In this document: positions 53,484-61,355 of the stretch, in pieces
Position numbering within the stretch: the stretch's first letter is position 1
Layout: every line of letters starts with the position of its first letter
From: Rhodococcus sp. KBS0724
Lineage (GTDB): Bacteria; Actinomycetota; Actinomycetes; Mycobacteriales; Mycobacteriaceae
DNA length: 64,000 bases
NCBI RefSeq assembly: GCF_005938745.2
Contig: NZ_VCBX02000001.1
Span: 949,501-1,013,500 of the forward strand
Direction: 5' to 3'
The notes under the pieces: model-generated
The model's database searches: none
What the model was told of the DNA's origin: nothing
The model's input: the letters and a program-made list of their open reading frames with translations, nothing else
Translations under genes and position numbers: made by a program

Positions 53484-54521
53484 ATGAAGCTTGGGTTGCA
53501 ACTCGGATACTGGGGCGCACAGCCCCCCACGGCCGCTCCGGAACTGATCGAAGCGGCCGAGAACGCGGGCTTCGACTCGGTCTTCGCCGCGGAGTCCTGG
53601 GGGTCCGACGCTTTCACACCACTCGCGTGGTGGGGATCGCGGACCGAGAACATTCGGCTGGGCACGTCCGTCGTCCAAATTTCAGCCCGCACGCCCACCA
53701 GTTGCGCCATGCATGCGCTCACACTCGATCACCTCAGCGGCGGTCGGACCATCCTGGGACTCGGCGTATCCGGACCGCAGGTTGTCGAAGGGTGGTACGG
53801 GCAACCGTTCGAAAAGCCGCTCGCGCGGACCCGCGAATACGTGGACATCATCCGCCAGGTCCTGGCTCGTGAAAAACCTGTCACCAGCCTCGGACCGCAC
53901 TACCCGCTGCCGTACAACGGGCCAGGTAATTCCGGTCTTGGCAAGCCGCTCAAGGCGATTACACATCCGCTGCGCGCCGATATTCCGATCTGGCTCGGCG
54001 CCGAAGGACCCAAAAATGTTGCCCTTGCCGGAGAAATCGCCGACGGTTGGCTAGCGATCTACTACACCCCGCGGCTCGCCCCGATGTACAACAAATGGCT
54101 CGACGAAGGATTCGCTCGCACCGGAGCACGTCGCAGCCGTGAAGACTTCGAGGTAGCCGCGACCTGTCAGGTCATCGTCACGGACGATCGCGCGGCAGCC
54201 ATCGCGAAGCTCAAACCGATGACAGCCCTCTACGTCGGCGGAATGGGCGCACCGGAGTTGAACTTTCACGCCCAGGTCTACAAGCGCATGGGTTACGAGA
54301 AGGAGGTCGACGAGATCGGCCGTCTCTTCATGTCGGGGCGCAAGGAAGAAGCTGCGGCCATCGTCCCCGACGAGATGGTCACCGAGACCATGATCATCGG
54401 CAACGTCGACGAGGTGCGCGCGGACGTGAAGCGCTGGGAAGACGCCGGCGTCACGATGCTGTTGGTGACCTGCCGCGACGCCGATCATGTGCGGGAATTG
54501 GCGGCCGCGGTGCGGGGCTGA
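53484..54521 (+). CDS. LLM-class F420-dependent oxidoreductase (Rv3520c-like)
   Basis: A 345-residue luciferase-like protein: MKLGLQLGYWGAQPP, APELIEAAENAGFDSVFAAE, LDHLSGGRTILGLGVSGPQV and PIWLGAEGPKNVALAGEIAD. It is divergent from the OB-fold/ltp operon exactly as Rv3520c is from Rv3521-ltp4-ltp3, and it shares the KstR box. GGAGG lies six bases upstream. Likely an F420H2-dependent reductase or dehydrogenase on a sterol catabolite; the precise step is unknown. A long family-B palindrome follows 40 bases after its stop. Confidence 0.83.
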   Translation: MKLGLQLGYWGAQPPTAAPELIEAAENAGFDSVFAAESWGSDAFTPLAWWGSRTENIRLGTSVVQISARTPTSCAMHALTLDHLSGGRTILGLGVSGPQVVEGWYGQPFEKPLARTREYVDIIRQVLAREKPVTSLGPHYPLPYNGPGNSGLGKPLKAITHPLRADIPIWLGAEGPKNVALAGEIADGWLAIYYTPRLAPMYNKWLDEGFARTGARRSREDFEVAATCQVIVTDDRAAAIAKLKPMTALYVGGMGAPELNFHAQVYKRMGYEKEVDEIGRLFMSGRKEEAAAIVPDEMVTETMIIGNVDEVRADVKRWEDAGVTMLLVTCRDADHVRELAAAVRG

Positions 54522-54560
54522 CATTTTTTGAGCGAACGTACCTTTCAGCGCCCCATCGAC

Positions 54561-54613
54561 CGCGTGAACGTATCGCTGCCCTTGTCAGACAGGGGGAGCG
54601 ATACGTTCACGCG
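54561..54613. repeat. Long palindrome, family B copy 1
   Basis: Outer arms CGCGTGAACGTATCGCT (54561-54577) and AGCGATACGTTCACGCG (54597-54613) pair perfectly. The inner part pairs with one mismatch and one wobble to a CAG loop, for about 25 bp in total. It lies between the LLM stop and the AbiEi-like gene and shares its arms with the copy at 55649. Confidence 0.85.
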
Positions 54614-54674
54614 CCGAAATGTTATCCACAGCCCTGTGAATAACCCCGAATTTTGAGACAGTTCACCCTCAGCG

Positions 54675-55652
54675 ATGACCCATGCTGTTTCCATGCGAAG
54701 AGGACAGTGGGGCGACGATCCGAGGTTGTTGTACGCAGCGAGCGCCGACGGAGTGATTCGGGTGGCAGAACTGACGCGGTTGGGAGTTTCAGACACTGCA
54801 ATCGCGGGGCGATGTAAGCCGGGAGGTGCGTGGCAGCGATTGTTGCCCGGGATCGTGATGCTGAGCAACGGCCATCCGAGTCCGCGCCAACGCACCATTG
54901 CAGCACTCATGTTCTGTGGTCGCGGGTCGATGGTCACGGGACGGGCGGCAATGACTCAATATGGGTACCGCGCGCATTCGGGGGACGTTCAGTTGTTGAT
55001 GCCCATGCACCGTCGCGTACAGTCGACGGGTTTTGTCGTCGTCGAGCGCACCGTCAGATTGCCGGACCCATTGACCCGTAACGGAATCGACTGCGCACCA
55101 TTGGTTCGTTCGGTACTCGACGTTGCCCGGCGATGCAAGACGCTGGATGCTGCTCGCGCGGTCATTGCAGAAGTCGTTCAGCGTGGCGATGTTTCAGTTC
55201 GTGACCTGTCGAAGGAACTCGAAGCTGGAAGCATCCGAGGAAGCGCGTTGCCGCGCGAAGTCCTGCGTGAGGTCGACGCCAATGTCCACTCGGTACCCGA
55301 GGCGCAGGCTCGCAGGCTGTGGAAACGGAGTGGGCTGCCCGAGATGGTCTTCAACCGCGAAATCTGCGACGTAGATGGGAGATTCATCGCTATGCCGGAC
55401 GGGTGGATCGATTCTGTCGCGTTTGCCTGGGATATCGATTCACTGGACTGGCATCTTTCACCCGATGATTACCGTGCGACAGTTGAGCGTCGGACGAGGA
55501 TGCAGAACGCGGGAATCATCGTCCTGCCGACGGTGCCCAGCGCCTTGCGCGTTGAGCCTGAGCGCGTGATCGCAGATCTGCGCGCGCATTATGCGTTGGC
55601 GGCGTCACGGCCACGCCCAAGGGTGTCCATCAGCGCCAGACCCGGAGGGTGA
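54675..55652 (+). CDS. AbiEi-like antitoxin-domain / restriction-endonuclease-like protein
   Basis: A 325-residue protein. The N-terminal winged-helix resembles AbiEi antitoxins (GVIRVAELTRLGVSDTAIAG, AWQRLLPGIVMLSNGHPSP). The middle part contains DCAPLVRSVLDVARRCKTLD. The C-terminal part (residues about 225-310) resembles DUF559/Vsr-type PD-(D/E)xK-like folds (DGWIDSVAFAWDIDSLDWHL, RRTRMQNAGIIVLP), with acidic residues but no firm catalytic set. No cognate AbiEii toxin is adjacent. The ribosome site is poor; ATG 54693 is an alternative start. Its stop codon is the first part of a family-B palindrome, and another copy lies 62 bases before the start. Confidence 0.65.
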   Translation: MTHAVSMRRGQWGDDPRLLYAASADGVIRVAELTRLGVSDTAIAGRCKPGGAWQRLLPGIVMLSNGHPSPRQRTIAALMFCGRGSMVTGRAAMTQYGYRAHSGDVQLLMPMHRRVQSTGFVVVERTVRLPDPLTRNGIDCAPLVRSVLDVARRCKTLDAARAVIAEVVQRGDVSVRDLSKELEAGSIRGSALPREVLREVDANVHSVPEAQARRLWKRSGLPEMVFNREICDVDGRFIAMPDGWIDSVAFAWDIDSLDWHLSPDDYRATVERRTRMQNAGIIVLPTVPSALRVEPERVIADLRAHYALAASRPRPRVSISARPGG

Positions 55653-55695
55653 ACGTATCGCTCCCCCTGTTGGACAGGGGGAGCGATACGTTCAC
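55649..55695. repeat. Long perfect palindrome, family B copy 2
   Basis: Arms of 22 bp (55649-55670 and 55674-55695), beginning GTGAACGTATCGCT, are exact complements around a TGG loop. The left arm contains the TGA stop of the AbiEi-like gene (55650-55652). It lies between that gene and the convergent echA19 and can terminate both. Confidence 0.9.
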
Positions 55696-55743
55696 GCGAT
55701 CGACGGGAGCGGGCGGGGTCGGGGCAGGGAACGAGGGCTAGCC

Positions 55744-56568
55744 TCAGACTCCCTTGAACTTGGGCGCCCGCTTCTCGCCGAAGGCTCGGGGGCCTTCCTT
55801 GGCGTCCGCGCTCATGAAGACCTTCATGCCCAGTTCCGCATCGATGCGGAAGGCTTCTTCCTCGTGCATGCCCTCGGTGTCGCGGATGGTCTTGAGGATC
55901 GCCTGGACTGCGAGAGGTCCGTTGGCGCTGATCAGTTCGGCAAGTTCGAGTGCCTTGTCGAGGGCTTGACCGTCCGGGACTACGTGGCCGATGAGTCCGA
56001 TTTCCTTGGCTTCCGGCGCTTTGATGTGGCGTCCGGTGAGCAGAATATCCGCGGCGATGGTGTACGGAATCTGCCTGACCAGGCGCACTGCTGAACCGCC
56101 GAGCGGGAAGAGCCCCCACTTGGCCTCGGACACTCCGAATTTGGCGCTTTCACCGGCGACGCGGATGTCGGTGCCTTGCAGGATTTCGGTTCCGCCGGCG
56201 ATGGCGGCGCCTTCGACGGCTGCGATCAAGGGCTTGGTGAGCCGTCGGCCTTTGAGGAGACCTTCGATTTTGGACATGTCGACACCGCCGCCCGCAAAGG
56301 CGTCTCCCGGGGGTTTGGCGGACATGTTCTTGAGGTCGGCGCCGGCGCAGAAGTCGCCGCCGGCTCCGGTGAGGACGGCGACGCGGATGTCCGGGTCGTT
56401 GTCGACCTGATCCCACGCGTCGACCATGATCGCCATCATGTCGCCGGTGATGGCGTTCTTCCGCTCGGGGCGGTTCATGGTGATGATCAGGACGTGACCG
56501 CGTTTCTCCACGAGGCAGTGCGGTGCGGTTTCCGAAGTGTCGGATTTCTCGGTCGTCGTAGCGGACAC
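55744..56568 (-). CDS. echA19: Enoyl-CoA hydratase EchA19
   Basis: A 274-residue crotonase-fold protein. The oxyanion-hole segments are [13 protein letters not shown] and [20 protein letters not shown]. The catalytic Glu region reads [20 protein letters not shown] 56568 is used, with CAGGAG six bases upstream. EchA19 in M. tuberculosis is a sterol side-chain enoyl-CoA hydratase adjacent to fadD19 (Rv3515c-Rv3516), the same divergent pair as here. It would hydrate the C24-26 enoyl-CoA in side-chain beta-oxidation. A KstR-type box lies in the gap to fadD19. Confidence 0.87.
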   Translation of the reverse strand: MSATTTEKSDTSETAPHCLVEKRGHVLIITMNRPERKNAITGDMMAIMVDAWDQVDNDPDIRVAVLTGAGGDFCAGADLKNMSAKPPGDAFAGGGVDMSKIEGLLKGRRLTKPLIAAVEGAAIAGGTEILQGTDIRVAGESAKFGVSEAKWGLFPLGGSAVRLVRQIPYTIAADILLTGRHIKAPEAKEIGLIGHVVPDGQALDKALELAELISANGPLAVQAILKTIRDTEGMHEEEAFRIDAELGMKVFMSADAKEGPRAFGEKRAPKFKGV

Positions 56569-56623
56569 TGATGGCTCCTGGTGAGTCTGTGAGCTGGCTC
56601 TCAAATTGGGTCTTGCCAGAAAA

Positions 56624-56637
56624 GGTAACACGTTCTA
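56624..56637. promoter_or_regulatory. KstR box between echA19 and fadD19
   Basis: GGTAACACGTTCTA keeps the AACnnGTT core and the right flank; only the first T is changed. It is 11 bases from the fadD19 GTG and 55 bases from the echA19 start. The short distance to fadD19 suggests a leaderless transcript. Confidence 0.78.
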
Positions 56638-56648
56638 CTTTGAAGGGC

Positions 56649-58322
56649 GTGGCCCTTAACATCGCAGACTTCGTAGAGCACTCGATCGACCTCGTTCCGG
56701 ACCGGGTTGCACTGGTCTCCGATGATCGGGAGGTGACGTACGCGCAACTCGAGGACCGCGCCAACCGGCTTGGTCATTACCTGCGCGAACATGGCGTGAA
56801 GCCGGGTGACAAAGTCGGCATCTACTGCCGCAATGTCATCGAGGCGATCGAGGCTATGGTCGCGATCTTCAAGATCCGGGCGGTGATGGTCAACATCAAC
56901 TACCGCTATGTCGAGAACGAGTTGCAATACATCTTCGACAATTCGGACATGGTTGCGCTGGTCGCTGAGCGCCGTTATGCCGACAAGATCAAGAACGTTC
57001 TCCCGAACGCGCCCCTCGTCAAGTCGGTTGTCATCATCGACGACGGCACCGATGCCGACTACTCGTCGTTCGGTATCGAGTACGAAGCCGCACTCGCGCA
57101 GAGTTCGGGCGAGCGCGATTTCGAGGATCGCAGCAACGACGACATCTTCATGCTCTACACCGGCGGCACGACGGGTAGCCCGAAGGGCGTCATGTGGCGT
57201 CACGAGGACTGGTGGCGCGTGCTCGGTGGTGGCATCAACTTCGTCACCGGAGTTGCGGTCGAGGACGAGTACGAGATGGCGAAGGTCGGTGCTGCCAATC
57301 CGAGCATGGTTCGCTACCCGATTCCCCCGATGATCCACGGTGGCTCGCAGTCGGCAGTGTTCCACAGCCTCTTCGGTGGCGGCACCTGCTTGATGCACCC
57401 CGAGTTCGACGCCCACGAGGTGTGGCAGAACATCGACAATCACAAGGTCAACCTCATCTTCATCACCGGCGATGCCATGGCCAGGCCGATGCTCGACGCT
57501 TTGATCGCCGGAAACCCGAAAACGGGTGAACCTTACGACCTTTCGTCGCTGTACGTCATGGCCAGCAGTGCGGCGCTCTTCTCGCCGAGCATTCAGGAGC
57601 AGTTCCTGGAACTGCTGCCCAACCGTCTGCTCACGGACTCCATCGGAGCGTCGGAAACCGGTTTCGGTGGCCTCGCGGTTCTCTCCAAGGGGCAGAAGCA
57701 CACTGGCGGCCCGACGGTCAAGATCGACGCCTCCACAACGGTTCTCGACGACGACGGCAACGAGGTCGAACCGGGATCAGGTCAGCGCGGCATGCTTGCG
57801 CGCAAGGGCAACATCCCGCTCGGGTACTACAAGGACGAGGTCAAGACGGCGGAGACGTTCCGCACCATCAACGGTGTTCGCTACTCGATCCCCGGTGACT
57901 ATGCGCAGGTCGAGGCCGACGGTACGGTCACGATGCTCGGACGCGGTTCGGTGTCCATCAACAGCGGCGGCGAGAAGGTGTACCCGGAAGAGGTCGAAGG
58001 TGCGTTGAAGGCGCACCCGGATATCTTCGACGTGCTGGTGGTCGGTATCCCCGACGAGCGTTTCGGGCAGCGAGTTGCCGCAGTGGTTCAGGTCCGCGAA
58101 GGCACATCTCCGACGCTGCACGACATCGCTACGGCGGCACGCAAAGAGATTGCCGGATACAAGGTTCCGCGCAGCGTGTGGTTTGTCGACCAGATCAAAC
58201 GCAACCCAGCAGGTAAGCCGGATTACCGATGGGCCAAGGCCGAAACGGAATCCCGTGAAGCCGACGACCACAACGGGAACAGTGCTCCCGAGGCAAACAG
58301 TGCAGAGAGTGTGGAAGCCTGA
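56649..58322 (+). CDS. fadD19: Sterol C26-oate CoA ligase FadD19
   Basis: A 557-residue adenylate-forming ligase. The P-loop is YTGGTTGSPKGVMW. TDSIGASETGFGG (A5) and GYYKDEVKTAETF follow, then GRGSVSINSGGEKVYPEEVE (A8), and the catalytic Lys is in NPAGKPDYRW. GTG 56649 matches the family N-terminus (VALNIADFVEHSIDLVPDRV). FadD19 activates the carboxylated sterol side chain and in R. rhodochrous is required for C-24-branched sterols. A tail of about 25 residues rich in Glu/Asn/Ser is unusual. It overlaps the next gene's ATG (TGATG). Confidence 0.9.
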   Translation: MALNIADFVEHSIDLVPDRVALVSDDREVTYAQLEDRANRLGHYLREHGVKPGDKVGIYCRNVIEAIEAMVAIFKIRAVMVNINYRYVENELQYIFDNSDMVALVAERRYADKIKNVLPNAPLVKSVVIIDDGTDADYSSFGIEYEAALAQSSGERDFEDRSNDDIFMLYTGGTTGSPKGVMWRHEDWWRVLGGGINFVTGVAVEDEYEMAKVGAANPSMVRYPIPPMIHGGSQSAVFHSLFGGGTCLMHPEFDAHEVWQNIDNHKVNLIFITGDAMARPMLDALIAGNPKTGEPYDLSSLYVMASSAALFSPSIQEQFLELLPNRLLTDSIGASETGFGGLAVLSKGQKHTGGPTVKIDASTTVLDDDGNEVEPGSGQRGMLARKGNIPLGYYKDEVKTAETFRTINGVRYSIPGDYAQVEADGTVTMLGRGSVSINSGGEKVYPEEVEGALKAHPDIFDVLVVGIPDERFGQRVAAVVQVREGTSPTLHDIATAARKEIAGYKVPRSVWFVDQIKRNPAGKPDYRWAKAETESREADDHNGNSAPEANSAESVEA

Positions 58323-59437
58323 TGCGATCCGATCTTGCCGACAAGTTCGGCATCGAATACCCGATCTTCGGATTCACTCCGTCGGAGCATGTCGCGGCTG
58401 CGATTTCTCGCGCCGGTGGACTCGGAGTCCTGGGTTGCGTGCGATTCAACGATCCCGAAGAACTCGAAGCGGCGCTTACCTGGATGGACGAGAACACCGA
58501 CGGTAAGCCGTACGGCGTCGACATCGTCATGCCCGCAAAGGTTCCCACCGAGGGCGGCGCGATTGATCTCGACAAGCTGATCCCGGCCGAGCACCGCGCG
58601 TTTGTCAACCGCACCCTCGACGAACTCGGTGTACCGCCCTTGTCCGACGACGTCGAACATGCCACCGGTGTGTTGGGCTGGTTGCATTCCGTGGCCCGCT
58701 CGCACGTCGATGTAGCTCTGGGGCATCGAATTGCCTTGATCGCCAATGCTCTTGGTTCACCGCCGAAAGATGTCATCGATCAGGCGCACGCAAAGGGTGT
58801 GCCGGTCGCGGCGTTGGCCGGTGCGGTCGAGCATGCCCGTCGTCATGTGGAGAACGGCGTCGACATAGTGATCGCCCAGGGCTACGAAGCCGGCGGGCAC
58901 ACCGGTGAGATCGCCTCCATGGTGCTGGTTCCCGAGATCGTCGACGCACTCGGTGACAGTGCGGCCGTGTTGGCTGCCGGCGGAATCGGAAGCGGCCGAC
59001 AGGTCGCCGCAGCCCTCGCGCTCGGTGCATCCGGAGTGTGGATGGGTTCGTACTGGCTCACCACGTCGGAATACAAACTGGGCAGCGCGTCGGGGGATGA
59101 CCCGTCAGCCATTCAACGGGCGCTGCTGAAGGCGACGTCGGCGGACACCGTTCGGTCCCGGATCTACTCGGGCAAGCCCGCCCGACTGCTCAAGACGAAG
59201 TGGACTGAAGCCTGGTCGAAGCCCGGAGCGCCGGACGCTTTGCCGATGCCGCTGCAGAATCTTCTGGTGAGTGATGCGCACCAACGTATTTCGGCGTCGG
59301 AAAATCCTGACGTCGTGGCAATGCCGGTCGGTCAGATCGTAGGACGGATGAACGAGATCCGTCCGGTCGCCGAGGTTATGGCGGAGTTGGTTTCCGGATT
59401 CGAGGATGCACGTGCGCGCCTGGACTCCATGAAATAG
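58322..59437 (+). CDS. Nitronate-monooxygenase-like FMN oxidoreductase (sterol cluster)
   Basis: A 371-residue TIM-barrel flavoprotein, a paralogue of the gene at 1408. Landmarks are IEYPIFGFTPSEHVAAAISR, IVIAQGYEAGGHTGEIASMV with the usual AGGHTG loop, LAAGGIGSGRQVAAALALGA and GVWMGSYWLTTSE. Translational coupling to fadD19 places it in the KstR-controlled operon. A double-bond reductase or oxidase role on a sterol intermediate is possible; no nitro substrate is implied by context. Confidence 0.82.
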   Translation: MRSDLADKFGIEYPIFGFTPSEHVAAAISRAGGLGVLGCVRFNDPEELEAALTWMDENTDGKPYGVDIVMPAKVPTEGGAIDLDKLIPAEHRAFVNRTLDELGVPPLSDDVEHATGVLGWLHSVARSHVDVALGHRIALIANALGSPPKDVIDQAHAKGVPVAALAGAVEHARRHVENGVDIVIAQGYEAGGHTGEIASMVLVPEIVDALGDSAAVLAAGGIGSGRQVAAALALGASGVWMGSYWLTTSEYKLGSASGDDPSAIQRALLKATSADTVRSRIYSGKPARLLKTKWTEAWSKPGAPDALPMPLQNLLVSDAHQRISASENPDVVAMPVGQIVGRMNEIRPVAEVMAELVSGFEDARARLDSMK

Positions 59438-59463
59438 AACGCCGTGAAATAAGCAGGCAGGGC

Positions 59464-59501
59464 AAAAGGCTCTCGACCACAAGAGTGGTCGAGAGCCTTT
59501 T
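59464..59501. terminator. Bidirectional terminator after the fadD19 operon
   Basis: A 17-bp perfect stem AAAAGGCTCTCGACCAC / GTGGTCGAGAGCCTTTT with an AAGA loop. T-runs fall on both strands because the stem ends in A/T tracts. It serves the 58322 gene and the small gene on the opposite strand. Confidence 0.93.
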
Positions 59502-59508
59502 GTTTGTT

Positions 59509-59667
59509 TCAGCCCGCGAGGTCGTCCGGTCCGACGCTGTCGGCCAGCCATTCTCCGCGACTGAGCACGCCGCCGTCATCTCGACGACGGGCGATCACGA
59601 AAATGACCAGGGCAGCGGCGGCGACCAGCGCGAGGATGCGCGACGGCGTCAGGTTCGGATTCTTCAT
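59509..59667 (-). CDS. Small single-span membrane protein, 52 aa
   Basis: A short open frame MKNPNLTPSRILALVAAAAL..., with one hydrophobic span (about residues 11-27, ending VIFVIARRR) and an acidic C-terminus (LADSVGPDDLAG). It ends eight bases before the T-rich side of the shared terminator, which is where a real minus-strand gene would end. The Arg-Arg-Arg after the span predicts a cytosolic C-terminus. The upstream ribosome site (GCAGG) is very close to the ATG and weak. Function unknown. Confidence 0.6.
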   Translation of the reverse strand: MKNPNLTPSRILALVAAAALVIFVIARRRDDGGVLSRGEWLADSVGPDDLAG

Positions 59668-59738
59668 GCCTGCAATTTTGCCGCAAGATCCGTCGACATG
59701 GGGGATCGCGTGTCCAAAATCAACGCCTGGCGTGAGCG

Positions 59739-60476
59739 CTAGTTCGAACTCTCCGCGTGCAGACTTCCGATCCGCTCCCGGAGGCCACCGAAATGCACGT
59801 CGAGACTATGTGCGGCTTCGATGGCGTCACCGGTACGAATAGCGTCGAGAATTGCGCGGTGCTTCGACGCTATATCGACGAGCGGTGTATCCGAATGACC
59901 GATTGCCTGCTGGATTTCGCTGTACACCTGCCAGAAGACATCCATCAACTGCGCAAGCACCTGATTGTCGAGCGGTGAATACAACCGGCTGTGGAAAGTC
60001 GCATCGATATCGGAGAAGTTCTTTCCGGCAGCTGCGCGGACTTCCATTCCGGTGACGAGTTCGTCGAGAGCGTCGTGATCTGCGGTGGTCATTTCGGCCA
60101 TTGCGGCGCCGATCAGACCGGTTTCGAGAGCCTGACGGATATCGACCAATTCCATTGCTTCGTGGCCGGTGCCCTGGAGCGACAATCGGCCGCGGAACGT
60201 CAGACCGTCGGCCAGAGCGTCGAAGTTACTCGGGGCGACAAACATTCCGAACCCGTGCCGGATTTCGACGACGCCTAAGGCCTGCAGAACCTTGAGAGCC
60301 TCGCGCAGTGTGTTCCTGCCGATTCCCAGTTCTTCGGAAAGTTCGGCTTCCGTCGGCATGGGATCACCGGGGCAGAGTCGACGATCCAGGATCAAGTTCA
60401 TGATGTCGGATTGAAGCGCACGCATACGGTTTTGCGCGCTGAAACGAGCACGCGGTGTGCCATTCCGAACAGACAT
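59739..60476 (-). CDS. FadR-type GntR transcriptional regulator
   Basis: A 245-residue regulator. The N-terminal winged helix (MPTEAELSEELGIGRNTLRE, ALKVLQALGVVEIRHGFGMF) is followed by a helical FCD ligand domain with candidate metal residues (DIRQALETGLIGAA, DIDATFHSRLYSP, SKHRAILDAIRTGDAIEAAH, DVHFGGLRER). ATG 60476 has AAGGGGA five bases upstream. FCD-type regulators bind organic acids or sugar acids. It lies just after the ABC operon on the same strand, 63 bases from its last gene, so it probably controls it. Confidence 0.85.
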   Translation of the reverse strand: MSVRNGTPRARFSAQNRMRALQSDIMNLILDRRLCPGDPMPTEAELSEELGIGRNTLREALKVLQALGVVEIRHGFGMFVAPSNFDALADGLTFRGRLSLQGTGHEAMELVDIRQALETGLIGAAMAEMTTADHDALDELVTGMEVRAAAGKNFSDIDATFHSRLYSPLDNQVLAQLMDVFWQVYSEIQQAIGHSDTPLVDIASKHRAILDAIRTGDAIEAAHSLDVHFGGLRERIGSLHAESSN

Positions 60477-60539
60477 CGATTCCCCTTTTCCGAATTGAAC
60501 GTCCTTCATCCTATGTCCGCTTGTCGACTCCATCGGTTA

Positions 60540-61355
60540 TCACGCATCCACGGTGCGTTGAAGCAGGCTCGGTGCCGCGCCGAGCAGCTTTGCGGTATAG
60601 GCGTCTGACGGGTTGTCGAACACTTCGCGAGCTGTTCCCTGTTCGACGATCCGGCCGGCATTCATGACGACAATGCTGTCGGAGACGTAGCGGACGGTCT
60701 GGATATCGTGCGAGATGAAGACCATGCCGAGCCCGAGTCGTGCCTTGATGTCGCTGAGCAGATTCAGGATCTGCGCGCGCACCGACACGTCAAGCGCGGA
60801 TGTCGGCTCGTCGGCCACGATCACGTCCGGTTCGAGTGCCAGCGCACGAGCGATCGCAACTCGCTGACGCTGTCCGCCCGAGATCTGACTCGGGAGGACT
60901 TCGAGCGCTGACGGGGGAAGCCCGACCAGTCCGACAAGTTCGCGGACCCGAGCGGTGCGGGTCGAACGATTGCCGATCCCGTGAACGTCGAGCGGATCGG
61001 TGAGGATGTCGGCCACCGTCATTCGCGCATTGAGCGCGGTGGCCGGATCCTGGAACACGATGGAGATCGCGCGCCCGAATTCCTTGCGCACCGACGCCGA
61101 TCGGGTCAAAGCGCTCTGTCCACGGAAGATGACGTCGCCCGACGTCGGCTTCTGCAGCCCGACCATGACCTTTGCGAGCGTCGACTTACCGCAACCGGAC
61201 TCGCCCACGATGCCGATCGTCGCCCCTCGTCGAACGGCGATACTGACATCGTTGACGGCGTGCACGGTTCCGGGTTTGAACAGCGATCCCGAACGAGTCT
61301 TGTGGACGACGTGAATGTTCTTCAGTTCCAGGATGGGTGTTTCAGCTGTGGTCAT
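60540..61355 (-). CDS. Oligopeptide/dipeptide ABC ATPase (DppF-type)
   Basis: A 271-residue ATPase: Walker [29 protein letters not shown], signature [15 protein letters not shown], Walker B VIVADEPTSALDVSVR and FISHD. The first 40 residues carry the usual ILELKNIHVVHKTRSGSLFK start. Its ATG overlaps the stop of the fused permease-ATPase gene (ATGA). Substrate unknown. Confidence 0.87.
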   Translation of the reverse strand: MTTAETPILELKNIHVVHKTRSGSLFKPGTVHAVNDVSIAVRRGATIGIVGESGCGKSTLAKVMVGLQKPTSGDVIFRGQSALTRSASVRKEFGRAISIVFQDPATALNARMTVADILTDPLDVHGIGNRSTRTARVRELVGLVGLPPSALEVLPSQISGGQRQRVAIARALALEPDVIVADEPTSALDVSVRAQILNLLSDIKARLGLGMVFISHDIQTVRYVSDSIVVMNAGRIVEQGTAREVFDNPSDAYTAKLLGAAPSLLQRTVDA

